From a virus, in the IMG/VR virus record IMGVR_UViG_3300009184_004920, positions 1 to 51,369 of that record: a stretch of 51,369 nt of DNA. One strand, given 5' to 3'. Shown here piece by piece: positions 44,382 through 49,805 of the stretch (its first letter is position 1; each line of letters starts with the position of its first letter). The translations under genes were made by a program, and so were the position numbers. Under the pieces are notes generated by a model that worked only from the letters and a program-made list of their open reading frames with translations, was not told where the DNA came from and made no database searches.

Positions 44382-44398
44382 TTATGATAAATTACACC
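44382..44398 (-). promoter_or_regulatory. late-type start motif GTGTAATTTATCATAAG (minus strand)
   Basis: On the minus strand the box lies 16 nt before the ATG at 44365. Its other side abuts the ATG of the divergent deaminase gene at 44400, so the 34-nt gap must serve both genes. Confidence 0.45.
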
Positions 44399-44399
44399 A

Positions 44400-44807
44400 A
44401 TGAACAAGAGTTTAGAAAAGTGCGTGGAAATAACTAAAGGACTAAAGCCTCACAAACAGAATGGCCGCAGTTTTCATGCCACTTTTATTTTTGACAAGAA
44501 GAGACTGCTCAGCATTGGCTACAATGACTATAAAAAGCATCATCCCTATCACAAGCTGGGCAAGTACATTGGCTACAAAACTAACCCTGAAAAATACCAG
44601 CCCTGCTTGCATTCTGAGATTAGTGCCTTGTTGAAACTGGGTGAAGAAGATTTGAGTCGTTGTGTTTTTGTTAATGTGAGAATAGACCAGAGAGGCGAAC
44701 TAGCCCTAGCAAAGCCTTGCCAAAATTGCGAAAGAGTTTTGCGGCAGGTTGGTTTTAAAAAGCTTTTTTATTCTTCTGAAAAAGGGTTTGTGGAAATGAT
44801 GGGTTGA
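44400..44807 (+). CDS. cytidine/deoxycytidylate deaminase-like protein
   Basis: 135 residues. The zinc and catalytic motifs of the deaminase superfamily are present: CLHSEISALLKL (His and Glu, about 69-80) and KPCQNCERVLRQ (PCxxC, about 105-116). Members convert dCMP to dUMP or cytidine to uridine, feeding dTTP synthesis. It is short and lacks an obvious dCTP allosteric extension. It is the last plus-strand gene before the gene-free stretch and transcribes away from the tube-like gene. Confidence 0.8.
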   Translation: MNKSLEKCVEITKGLKPHKQNGRSFHATFIFDKKRLLSIGYNDYKKHHPYHKLGKYIGYKTNPEKYQPCLHSEISALLKLGEEDLSRCVFVNVRIDQRGELALAKPCQNCERVLRQVGFKKLFYSSEKGFVEMMG

Positions 44808-45095
44808 TTTTTTTTCTTGTTTTAATAGCATTTGTTTGTTTTAAGAGGGGTGTTTTTTTATTAATTAGGGGGGGTAGTGAGTGCAAGATGGTGAGTAGCG
44901 TGGGGGGAGATGAATAGTTGTTTTTAAGAGTGGAGATTGAGAAAACCCACCCCTGGCGCGTTTAGGAGATTTCCTTAGGTCAAATTCTTAGGAAATGGGG
45001 GTGGGGGGTTTTCTTAGTCAACACTAGGGCAGTTACCTACGCCGCCCTAATGGGGGGCAAGCTGTCAAACGAAAACAAAAAAAACAAATAGTGGC

Positions 45096-45117
45096 ACTTG
45101 GCACGCTAATTTCCATA
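45096..45117 (+). repeat. TTGGCA box (ACTTGGCACG CTAATTTCCATA)
   Basis: One of three direct copies (others at 46444 and 48142) plus an inverted partial copy at 51221-51232. Each lies 40-55 nt upstream of a -35 hexamer and is followed by an A-rich tract. Possibly an activator site or UP-type element. Confidence 0.5.
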
Positions 45118-45141
45118 AAAGAAAAAGAACGAAAATAAATG

Positions 45142-45170
45142 CACATTGCGCTTGCAGGTCTGCGGATTTG
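45142..45170 (+). promoter_or_regulatory. putative early promoter of the 45205 gene
   Basis: TTGCAG-N17-AATATA; a TTGCGC lies just before it. Unlike most early genes here, a leader of about 30 nt (with CAGTTAACCA) precedes the ATG. Confidence 0.35.
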
Positions 45171-45204
45171 TGGCAATATATAAACAGTTAACCACATCAA
45201 CAAT

Positions 45205-45387
45205 ATGTCTCTCAAAAACTACACCTTCCTCCGCCTCCGCTCCCTTGGTTACTCGCCCCGCGAAGCTCTACGAATCTTGAACGTGGCTCGCCATTCTCGC
45301 TTGGAATGGGAAGAAAGCATCAACCTTTGCCTAGAGTGTCACGGCAAGGGGCCAATTTTCTATGTTCCGCAGGATTGCCTAGCATAG
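45205..45387 (+). CDS. small early protein with CxxCxGxG motif
   Basis: 60 residues. An N-terminal helix region (LRLRSLGYSPREALRIL, residues 9-25) could bind DNA. CLECHGKG (42-49) is a single copy of the DnaJ-type zinc repeat; only one further Cys is present, so zinc would need a dimer. Function unknown. Followed by a GC-rich patch with CCGCG/CGCGG inverted arms. Confidence 0.6.
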   Translation: MSLKNYTFLRLRSLGYSPREALRILNVARHSRLEWEESINLCLECHGKGPIFYVPQDCLA

Positions 45388-45428
45388 TTCACACGGGGGC
45401 CGCGCATCCTACACGCGGAAAATAAAAC

Positions 45429-45456
45429 TTGCGCTACCTCTTTCCCCCTCTAAAAT
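45429..45456 (+). promoter_or_regulatory. early promoter, leaderless design
   Basis: TTGCGC-N16-TAAAAT; 9 nt then ATG at 45466. The pyrimidine-rich spacer is typical of this region. Confidence 0.6.
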
Positions 45457-45465
45457 ACTCTTGTT

Positions 45466-45669
45466 ATGAATAACGAAATCAATCTCGCCGCCCTCGAAAC
45501 CAAAACCCTGACCGCTCTTCAATGGGTAATCATCCGCAACGCCTTGGAAGATAAGATGGAAGAGTTCGACAGCGCTGCCAGTTGGGCAGAATCCAAGGGC
45601 TACAGCAGCGAAGACTACTATCGCAACGAATATGCGAAGCGCTCCGAAATCTTGAAAGCTATCGCATAA
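45466..45669 (+). CDS. small early hypothetical protein
   Basis: 67 residues, mostly helical (LAALETKTLTALQWVIIRNA), acidic, with a Tyr/Glu-rich part (GYSSEDYYRNEYAKR). No family recognised. It has its own promoter and no Shine-Dalgarno sequence, so translation should be leaderless. Confidence 0.65.
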   Translation: MNNEINLAALETKTLTALQWVIIRNALEDKMEEFDSAASWAESKGYSSEDYYRNEYAKRSEILKAIA

Positions 45670-45675
45670 AATCGC

Positions 45676-45703
45676 TTGCGCGTTTAACCTTCCCCCCTAT
45701 ACT
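45676..45703 (+). promoter_or_regulatory. early promoter, leaderless design
   Basis: TTGCGC-N16-TATACT; 6 nt then ATG at 45710. Confidence 0.65.
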
Positions 45704-45709
45704 CTAATC

Positions 45710-45841
45710 ATGGAAACAATCGAAACCATCCCCGCCCTCCTCCTTGAAATGGCCGAAAAACTTTGGCCAGTCTCTGCTTTCGCCTCGCGTGAAGATTGGG
45801 AAGCCTACGTTGTCGAATGGCTCCCAAAGATTACAAAATAA
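45710..45841 (+). CDS. very small early protein
   Basis: 43 residues (METIETIPALLLEMAEKLWP, then VSAFASREDWEAYVVEWLPKITK). Amphipathic helices, acidic, Trp-rich. Supported by a good promoter just upstream, an ATG placed like those of its neighbours and the next promoter starting 4 nt after the stop. A longer out-of-frame reading across this stretch is not preferred. Function unknown. Confidence 0.6.
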   Translation: METIETIPALLLEMAEKLWPVSAFASREDWEAYVVEWLPKITK

Positions 45842-45844
45842 AAC

Positions 45845-45872
45845 TTGCGCCCCTCTTTCCCCTCTCTACTCT
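45845..45872 (+). promoter_or_regulatory. early promoter, leaderless design
   Basis: TTGCGC-N16-TACTCT; 9 nt then ATG at 45882. The -35 starts 4 nt after the preceding stop. Confidence 0.55.
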
Positions 45873-45881
45873 ACTCCTGCC

Positions 45882-46064
45882 ATGAACGCCCCCCTCTCCA
45901 AACGTGAAAGATTCGCCCTCCGAACATCCAAGGCTAGTCACCTGCCGAATGGTTTCGGCCCTCGCCTAGTGAACCCTGCGCCCTATGTCTGCCAGTGTGC
46001 AAGTTGCAAGGTTGAGCGTGAACTTGGCCTTTCCCTTCGCACGCCAAAGCAGTGCGAAGCATAA
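45882..46064 (+). CDS. small basic early protein with Cys cluster
   Basis: 60 residues, basic (SKRERFALRTSKASH) with Cys37, Cys39, Cys42 and Cys58 (YVCQCASCK), a possible zinc site. No family recognised. The start at 45882 fits the promoter; an upstream in-frame ATG at 45744 would run through the 45710 gene. Confidence 0.6.
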   Translation: MNAPLSKRERFALRTSKASHLPNGFGPRLVNPAPYVCQCASCKVERELGLSLRTPKQCEA

Positions 46065-46095
46065 GCAAACAACCTAAGCAACAACACTATCCACT

Positions 46096-46260
46096 ATGCA
46101 ATTCTCACCTACTGCCGAAGACATGCACGCCCTCGCTAGCGAGCACGACGCACGCTGCGATTCACTTAATCCCGAATGGGATGATTTCCTAAAGGAGCAA
46201 GAGGATAAGTTCTTAGATGCTTTCTATGAGAGGGCAGTGGAAAAGTCCTACGAACTTTGA
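46096..46260 (+). CDS. small acidic early protein, TAEDMHA family (copy 1)
   Basis: 54 residues: MQFSPTAEDMHALASEHDAR..., acidic. The N-terminus is shared with the proteins at 47309 (MQFSITAEDMHA) and 47716 (MNFSTTAEDMHA after a 3-residue extension). No promoter is obvious, so it probably follows the 45882 gene in one transcript. Repeat module A starts 53 nt after the stop. Function unknown; small acidic early proteins often bind host factors (inference). Confidence 0.65.
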   Translation: MQFSPTAEDMHALASEHDARCDSLNPEWDDFLKEQEDKFLDAFYERAVEKSYEL

Positions 46261-46312
46261 CTAAGCCTAGGCTAGGAAACTCTTAAGCCCCTTAAGTGGG
46301 GAGCCTAAGAAC

Positions 46313-46345
46313 TTTACCTAGGCCAGGGGGCCTGGGGTAGGTAAA
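46313..46345 (+). repeat. early intergenic repeat, copy A
   Basis: TTTACCTA-N17-TAGGTAAA, with inner CCAGG/CCTGG pairing and a GGG loop. The upstream half CCTAAG...CCTAGG is one base short of the alternative stem. Confidence 0.85.
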
Positions 46346-46443
46346 ATTCCTAAGACTCTAAGCCTAGTTCACCTAAGACAATCCCTTGCCTTTCCCTAAG
46401 ACGATTCTCTTGTCAAGAGAAACAAAAGAAATCTTTTCTGCGA

Positions 46444-46465
46444 ACTTGGCATGATAATTTCCATA
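46444..46465 (+). repeat. TTGGCA box, second copy
   Basis: ACTTGGCATG ATAATTTCCATA, 55 nt before the -35 of the 46532 gene. A palindrome TTCTCTTGTCAAGAGAA lies shortly upstream near 46405-46421. Confidence 0.5.
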
Positions 46466-46498
46466 GATGAAAAAGATGAAAACAAAACAAAAAAGAAT

Positions 46499-46526
46499 TT
46501 GCGGTTCTCTAGCCCTGTGGCATAAT
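46499..46526 (+). promoter_or_regulatory. early promoter, leaderless design
   Basis: TTGCGG-N16-CATAAT; 5 nt then ATG at 46532. An A-rich tract precedes the -35. Confidence 0.6.
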
Positions 46527-46531
46527 AAGTC

Positions 46532-46810
46532 ATGGAAACGAAAGCTCTGCTGACAAACGACCAAGTCCTCGCCCTTCTCAACAACGTCGCCCCCCGCGCC
46601 GTTACCATCACGAAAGATGAAACTCCGCTGGAAAACATTCTCGCTTCTCTCACTTCTTTCAACTACGAGAAAGAGGACGGCGTGACTCGCGTGGAAGGCG
46701 CAACTTTCCAGCACGTTGCAATCTCCAAGAACACTGGCAAGCAATACGCCACGTTCAAGACTTCCGATGGAAAGTTCAAGTCTTTCTTCACTGCCCAAAT
46801 TCAATTCTAA
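46532..46810 (+). CDS. small early hypothetical protein
   Basis: 92 residues: METKALLTNDQVLALLNNVA, then beta strands (TFQHVAISKNTGKQYATFKT). Faint similarity in layout to the 94-residue protein at 49046 (TKDNLIALLRSKKEA ... SGRTYITAKVID), so they may be paralogues. Own promoter; no Shine-Dalgarno sequence. An opposite-strand open frame over this stretch is a shadow. Confidence 0.68.
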   Translation: METKALLTNDQVLALLNNVAPRAVTITKDETPLENILASLTSFNYEKEDGVTRVEGATFQHVAISKNTGKQYATFKTSDGKFKSFFTAQIQF

Positions 46811-46811
46811 T

Positions 46812-46839
46812 TTGCCAAGCCAGAAAAACCTGTTACCTT
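46812..46839 (+). promoter_or_regulatory. early promoter, leaderless design
   Basis: TTGCCA-N16-TACCTT; 8 nt then ATG at 46848. Confidence 0.55.
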
Positions 46840-46847
46840 CTAACCCT

Positions 46848-47090
46848 ATGACAAACAAAATCCCCATGCAAGACAACATCACAATCTCCCGCGAAACTTT
46901 TTGCACCCTGCTTTCTTTCGCTAAGCGCGAGCAGACAATCTGCGACAACAACGCAAGAAACGCTCTTAAGAAAGTCGAGGAACTCCCGAACGACATTTTC
47001 TGGCAGGATTCGGTAAACTTCTGGAGGCAGGAAAGCCAGAACGCCCAGAATGCCTACAGAAAAGCCCTAGAAGAAGCGGAGACGCTCTAA
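46848..47090 (+). CDS. small helical early protein
   Basis: 80 residues from MTNKIPMQDNITISRETF. Charged helices (ICDNNARNALKKVEEL, FWRQESQNAQNAYRKALEEA). No family recognised. The start is set by the promoter; a longer in-frame reading would overlap the previous gene. Repeat module B follows 8 nt after the stop. Confidence 0.62.
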   Translation: MTNKIPMQDNITISRETFCTLLSFAKREQTICDNNARNALKKVEELPNDIFWQDSVNFWRQESQNAQNAYRKALEEAETL

Positions 47091-47098
47091 TCGGGCCT

Positions 47099-47140
47099 CC
47101 TAGGTGGTTTACCTAGGCCAGGCCCACTGGCATAGGTAAA
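47099..47140 (+). repeat. early intergenic repeat, copy B
   Basis: CCTAGGT-N5-ACCTAGG (7-bp stem) overlaps TTTACCTA-N17-TAGGTAAA (47108-47140). The middle arm TTTACCTA is shared, so only one stem can form at a time. Inner pairing CCAG/CTGG. Confidence 0.88.
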
Positions 47141-47173
47141 ATCCCTAAGACTCTTACCCTAGGAGTCTTACCT

Positions 47174-47210
47174 AAGAAGTCTATTTACTATTAGGGCGTT
47201 TCGAATTTGC
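47174..47210 (+). repeat. second conserved early element (TATTTACTATTAGG ... TTTCGAATTTG)
   Basis: Also found at 47614-47650 and, with an insertion, at 49806-49857. Lies 30-45 nt upstream of the -35 in each case; possible activator or phage-specific promoter element. Confidence 0.6.
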
Positions 47211-47242
47211 AGTTTGATGAATAAAAAACATGAAAAAAAGAT

Positions 47243-47270
47243 TTGCGCGTTCTTTGTTTTCTGTTATTCT
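47243..47270 (+). promoter_or_regulatory. early promoter
   Basis: TTGCGC-N16-TATTCT; a 38-nt leader containing CAGTTAACCA (also in the 45205 leader) precedes the ATG at 47309. Confidence 0.55.
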
Positions 47271-47308
47271 ATGCGCGTAGTCAGTTAACCATTAATATAT
47301 CCTCTGTT

Positions 47309-47506
47309 ATGCAATTCTCTATCACCGCTGAAGACATGCACGCCGCCCGCCCCGCTTATGACCTTGATGAGGTCAACGGTTTTGAGGGCGAAGAACCCTC
47401 CGACAATCAAGAGTTTGACACTCATGAAGATTACGTTGAGCCAACTGAGGATCAGTGGCTTGATAGCTATTACGAAAGCCAGACCGAATGCGACTTCGGT
47501 GAATGA
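47309..47506 (+). CDS. small acidic early protein, TAEDMHA family (copy 2)
   Basis: 65 residues, strongly acidic (EVNGFEGEEPSDNQEFDTHE). Starts MQFSITAEDMHA like the 46096 protein. The ATG at 47309 is preferred to an upstream in-frame one inside the promoter. Followed by a strong terminator. Function unknown; DNA mimicry or host-protein binding would suit the charge but is not shown. Confidence 0.68.
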   Translation: MQFSITAEDMHAARPAYDLDEVNGFEGEEPSDNQEFDTHEDYVEPTEDQWLDSYYESQTECDFGE

Positions 47507-47513
47507 CCTACGA

Positions 47514-47537
47514 GGGCGGCGAAAGCCGCCCTTTTTT
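47514..47537 (+). terminator. intrinsic terminator
   Basis: Perfect 7-bp stem GGGCGGC / GCCGCCC with GAAA loop and six T residues, 8 nt after the stop of the 47309 gene. Confidence 0.92.
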
Positions 47538-47547
47538 ATATACATTG

Positions 47548-47589
47548 CCTAGGAGGTTTACCTAGGCCGCGCCCCCTGGGATAGGTAAA
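47548..47589 (+). repeat. early intergenic repeat, copy C
   Basis: CCTAGG-N7-CCTAGG overlaps TTTACCTA-N17-TAGGTAAA (47557-47589). It lies directly behind the terminator, so it is not needed for termination here. Confidence 0.87.
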
Positions 47590-47613
47590 ATCCCTAAGAT
47601 TTTCGCCTTAGGT

Positions 47614-47650
47614 AAGAAGTCTATTTACTATTAGGAGATTTCGAGTTTGC
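47614..47650 (+). repeat. second conserved early element, copy 2
   Basis: AAGAAGTC TATTTACTATTAGG ... TTTCGAGTTTGC, almost identical to 47174-47210. Confidence 0.6.
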
Positions 47651-47679
47651 TATTTAGAGAATAAAAAATCATTTTTTTC

Positions 47680-47707
47680 TTGCGCGGACGAGGTAAACCG
47701 CTATTCT
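47680..47707 (+). promoter_or_regulatory. early promoter, leaderless design
   Basis: TTGCGC-N16-TATTCT; 8 nt then ATG at 47716. Confidence 0.62.
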
Positions 47708-47715
47708 ATAGCCCT

Positions 47716-47847
47716 ATGAACGAAATGAACTTCTCCACTACCGCCGAAGATATGCACGCCGCCGCCGCTGAGTTCAACGAGTTTTACGACTTGTTGCGCG
47801 AGGAGGCATGGGAGCATCAAGAAGCTTCTCTCACGCAAAACAACTAA
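47716..47847 (+). CDS. very small early protein, TAEDMHA family (copy 3)
   Basis: 43 residues: MNEMNFSTTAEDMHAAAAEF, then NEFYDLLREEAWEHQEASLT. The repeat + element + promoter + gene block at 47548-47847 parallels that at 47099-47506, so the two look like a tandem duplication. Function unknown. Confidence 0.65.
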   Translation: MNEMNFSTTAEDMHAAAAEFNEFYDLLREEAWEHQEASLTQNN

Positions 47848-47858
47848 ACTTAAATCTT

Positions 47859-48056
47859 ATGATGACACCCGACGAATATGATCCCCCCTCTTATGGGGGC
47901 ACTCCCACGCAGGAAGCCCATGCAGAAATGACTCTTTTGTTTGGCGCGGAAAAACCAACTCACGCTTGGATTCTTACGGACTTTGATGTGTGGGAACCGA
48001 ATCCTTTTTACTGCGGGCCTCCACAGCCTCATCCAGAAGACGATTACCATTGGTGA
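47859..48056 (+). CDS. small acidic Pro/Trp-rich early protein
   Basis: 65 residues from MMTPDEYDPPSYGG; rich in Pro, Trp, His and acidic residues (THAWILTDFDVWEPNPFYCG). 11 nt after the preceding stop, so the two probably share one transcript. An upstream in-frame ATG at 47808 lies inside the previous gene and is not preferred. No family recognised. Confidence 0.6.
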   Translation: MMTPDEYDPPSYGGTPTQEAHAEMTLLFGAEKPTHAWILTDFDVWEPNPFYCGPPQPHPEDDYHW

Positions 48057-48064
48057 GCATAAGC

Positions 48065-48106
48065 CCTAGGAGAAATACCTAGGCCACGCCCCCTGGCGTA
48101 GGTAAA
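48065..48106 (+). repeat. early intergenic repeat, copy D
   Basis: CCTAGG-N7-CCTAGG overlaps AATACCTA-N17-TAGGTAAA (48074-48106); the first arm has two changed bases, the spacing is kept. Confidence 0.82.
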
Positions 48107-48141
48107 ATCCCTAAGAGAAAACAAAAAAAACTTTCCTGCAA

Positions 48142-48163
48142 TCTTGGCATGCTAATTACTAGA
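48142..48163 (+). repeat. TTGGCA box, third copy
   Basis: TCTTGGCATG CTAATTACTAGA, 45 nt before the -35 of the 48221 gene. Confidence 0.48.
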
Positions 48164-48186
48164 ATAAAAACAAGTTAAAAAAGACA

Positions 48187-48214
48187 TTGCGCGAATCTCT
48201 TTTTCTGTTATCTT
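48187..48214 (+). promoter_or_regulatory. early promoter, leaderless design
   Basis: TTGCGC-N16-TATCTT; 6 nt then ATG at 48221. Confidence 0.62.
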
Positions 48215-48220
48215 GTGGCC

Positions 48221-48349
48221 ATGAAAAAAATCACATTTCGCAAGCCAAAAATCCTCTCTTTCCGCCTCTCCACTCGCAAAGTCGGCGGCATTCGTTTCGT
48301 GCGCGTGGGAAAACTTGTCTTTTCTTTCTGCGTGTCAAAGAAAGCGTAA
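48221..48349 (+). CDS. very small basic early protein
   Basis: 42 residues: MKKITFRKPKILSFRLSTRK, then VGGIRFVRVGKLVFSFCVSKKA. Very basic with alternating strands, so nucleic-acid binding is possible. Supported by its promoter and the next gene 21 nt downstream. An opposite-strand frame here is a shadow. Confidence 0.6.
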   Translation: MKKITFRKPKILSFRLSTRKVGGIRFVRVGKLVFSFCVSKKA

Positions 48350-48370
48350 CCCCTAACCAAACATAAAAAA

Positions 48371-48604
48371 ATGAGCCAACAAGCCGAAATCACCAAAGAA
48401 ATCCTTGCCAAATCAATTAAATTTAATCTGTCGCACGAACAAGCGACAGAATTGCTAAACTTTATTTTTATCGCTGCTGAATGCGAAGAGTTGGTAGTGC
48501 AAGCTCAAATGCCCGATCTTGCTTTTTCTTATCTTCGCACTCAAAAGGATGGACTGTATGGAGTTTCGCACGATCAAATTGATTCTTGGGCGGAAAACTC
48601 TTGA
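48371..48604 (+). CDS. small helical early protein
   Basis: 77 residues: MSQQAEITKEILAKSIKFNL, then SHEQATELLNFIFIAAECEELV. Acidic, helical. No family recognised. Likely cotranscribed with the 48221 gene; the next promoter's TTGACT overlaps its TGA. Confidence 0.62.
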   Translation: MSQQAEITKEILAKSIKFNLSHEQATELLNFIFIAAECEELVVQAQMPDLAFSYLRTQKDGLYGVSHDQIDSWAENS

Positions 48605-48629
48605 CTACTCCTCTTTTCTTGCTTATCTT
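48601..48629 (+). promoter_or_regulatory. early promoter overlapping a stop codon
   Basis: TTGACT-N17-TATCTT; 5 nt then ATG at 48635. The -35 contains the TGA of the 48371 gene. Confidence 0.7.
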
Positions 48630-48634
48630 TCACT

Positions 48635-48799
48635 ATGCACAACACTCCTATTGAAAACGCCGCTTTTCGCGTAACCTTTACAGAAACAAATTTGCTCTAT
48701 CTGCTTGGCGCTGAAACTCCAAACAAGGCCGCTATTGCACGCTGCAAAAAACAACTGAAAGAAGCGCGGCAAAACTTGAAACAGTTGAAAAGCTCTTGA
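48635..48799 (+). CDS. very small early protein
   Basis: 54 residues: MHNTPIENAAFRVTFTETNL, then a basic helix (ARCKKQLKEARQNLKQLKSS). No family recognised. Tight promoter-to-promoter packing on both sides supports it as a gene. Confidence 0.6.
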   Translation: MHNTPIENAAFRVTFTETNLLYLLGAETPNKAAIARCKKQLKEARQNLKQLKSS

Positions 48800-48824
48800 C
48801 TTCTTTCCCTTTCTCGCTTATCTT
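48796..48824 (+). promoter_or_regulatory. early promoter overlapping a stop codon
   Basis: TTGACT-N17-TATCTT; 6 nt then ATG at 48831. The -35 contains the TGA of the 48635 gene. Confidence 0.7.
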
Positions 48825-48830
48825 ATCCCC

Positions 48831-48995
48831 ATGAACGAAGAAATCTTCACTACAATCTTTATCTCACTTACGCAACGCTTTGACCTTGCCTGCAAAGAAG
48901 TTGCCGAGTCGAAAAATGAAAAACTCAAAGACTACTGGCGGGAAGAAGCGGACAAAGCTCTTCAAGCTCGTCGATATATTGTAGAAAAGATTTGA
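48831..48995 (+). CDS. very small helical early protein
   Basis: 54 residues: MNEEIFTTIFISLTQRFDLA, then charged helix (KNEKLKDYWREEADKALQAR). No family recognised. Own promoter, leaderless. Confidence 0.6.
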   Translation: MNEEIFTTIFISLTQRFDLACKEVAESKNEKLKDYWREEADKALQARRYIVEKI

Positions 48996-49019
48996 CTTCT
49001 CTCCTTTCTCGCTTATCTT
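48992..49019 (+). promoter_or_regulatory. early promoter overlapping a stop codon
   Basis: TTGACT-N16-TATCTT, overlapping the TGA of the 48831 gene. The ATG of the next gene is 26 nt away, so this mRNA should have a short leader. Confidence 0.6.
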
Positions 49020-49045
49020 ATCCCCTAACCAAAAAACAACACACT

Positions 49046-49330
49046 ATGAAAGACCTCATCACCAAAGACAATCTAATCGCCCTTCTTCGTTCCAAGAAAG
49101 AAGCAGTCATCGAAACGCTGAACAACAAGCATGTTGTTTACCTGAACGAAGGAAATTCAAGCGTCAAAACCAACGGCGTGCGCAGTTTCACCATCAAAGA
49201 CATTGAAGGCGTGAACACTGGCAAATCTGGCCGCACCTACATCACCGCCAAGGTCATCGACCATGATGACGGCGATGCCGAAAAATATCGTTCCCTTCAC
49301 ATCGCGGGCCTTGAACTCGCTTGGGAATAG
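49046..49330 (+). CDS. small early hypothetical protein
   Basis: 94 residues from MKDLITKDNLIALLRSKKEA; beta-rich C-terminal part (SGRTYITAKVIDHDDGDAEK). Possible paralogue of the 46532 protein. The start at 49046 follows a short leader; an in-frame TTG inside the promoter is rejected. The tRNA-like element starts 6 nt after the stop. Confidence 0.65.
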   Translation: MKDLITKDNLIALLRSKKEAVIETLNNKHVVYLNEGNSSVKTNGVRSFTIKDIEGVNTGKSGRTYITAKVIDHDDGDAEKYRSLHIAGLELAWE

Positions 49331-49336
49331 TCTTTT

Positions 49337-49399
49337 GAAGAGAGACGGCAATTGGAAAATGCCCCTAATAGGCTAGTAGGTTCAAACCCTACCCTCTTC
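49337..49399 (+). ncRNA. tRNA-like element with collapsed anticodon arm
   Basis: 63 nt. Acceptor-like ends GAAGAGA / CCTCTTC pair at 6 of 7 positions. A D-arm-like hairpin GGCA-ATTGGAAAA-TGCC and a perfect T arm GTAGG-TTCAAAC-CCTAC (with TTCAA) are present. Only 12 nt (CCTAATAGGCTA) remain where the anticodon arm and variable loop should be, so no ordinary anticodon exists and CCA is not encoded. It may be a shrunken tRNA, a tRNA mimic or an RNA-processing site. Confidence 0.45.
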
Positions 49400-49422
49400 T
49401 TTACTTTTAATCAATAAAAAAT

Positions 49423-49680
49423 ATGCTACGCCTAGAATCCTCCACTACTTCTGTAAATGCCGCTTGGCATTATCTCTTAGAAAACAAATGCAGCTTTAGC
49501 TCTCCTGTGCAAATGCTTTCTTCTCGCGCCTTGCAAAAGGCAAAGCTCAAACCCCTCGCGCCGATTGAAAGCAGAGTAAAAATCCTCTCTAGGGCTAACG
49601 CTAAAAAGAAAGCAAAAACTTTCTTGCTTAAAGCAGAGGAAAAAATCTCAAACCTCGTAAAAAAAATCTCTAGGCGGTGA
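49423..49680 (+). CDS. small basic early protein
   Basis: 85 residues, Lys-rich C-terminal half (ANAKKKAKTFLLKAEEKISN) after SRALQKAKLKPLAPIESRVK. Possibly nucleic-acid binding. The tRNA-like element ends 23 nt upstream. No clear promoter of its own. A stem-loop follows the stop. Confidence 0.58.
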   Translation: MLRLESSTTSVNAAWHYLLENKCSFSSPVQMLSSRALQKAKLKPLAPIESRVKILSRANAKKKAKTFLLKAEEKISNLVKKISRR

Positions 49681-49690
49681 TAAGACAAAA

Positions 49691-49727
49691 GGGGGTGGAG
49701 AGGTTAGTGTTGTTCCTCTCTGCCCCC
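49691..49727 (+). other. 13-bp hairpin without T run
   Basis: GGGGGTGGAGAGG pairs with CCTCTCTGCCCCC (two wobble pairs) around an 11-nt loop. No T tract follows, so it is either a weak terminator or an mRNA 3'-end stabiliser. Confidence 0.6.
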
Positions 49728-49735
49728 TAAGTTCT

Positions 49736-49777
49736 CCTAGGTGATTTACCTAGGCCAGCGGGCCTGGGGTAGGTAAA
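49736..49777 (+). repeat. early intergenic repeat, copy E
   Basis: CCTAGGT-N5-ACCTAGG overlaps TTTACCTA-N17-TAGGTAAA (49745-49777). Inner pairing CCAG/CTGG. Same shared-arm layout as copy B. Confidence 0.88.
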
Positions 49778-49805
49778 ATTCCTACTCTTTCTTAAGAAAG
49801 ATGCC

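Larger units (their letters stand above)
44808..45204 (+). other. gene-free stretch with G runs and inverted repeats
   Basis: No coding frame is credible here. T-rich at the left end, then G runs at 44868-44874, 44902-44907, 44997-45001, 45003-45008 and 45052-45057. A long inverted repeat pairs GAAAACCCACCCC (44941-44953) with the G-rich GGGTTTTC side (44997-45013) around a TTTCC/GGAAA inner pair. A half copy of the early repeat (GTTACCTA, 45032-45039) and a TTGGCA box (45096-45117) follow, then the first early promoter. It marks the boundary between the structural and small-gene regions. Confidence 0.6.

Noticed and set aside
45032-45057. Seventh copy of the early intergenic repeat
   Set aside because: Only the first arm (GTTACCTA) is present; 17 nt later there is no TAGGTAAA, so it is at most a remnant.
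46373-46996. Long minus-strand open frame in the early region
   Set aside because: It runs against two well-supported plus-strand genes with promoters and through repeat DNA; composition makes it a shadow.
49337-49399. A normal tRNA gene
   Set aside because: It is about ten bases too short and has no 7-base anticodon loop, so it is listed only as tRNA-like.
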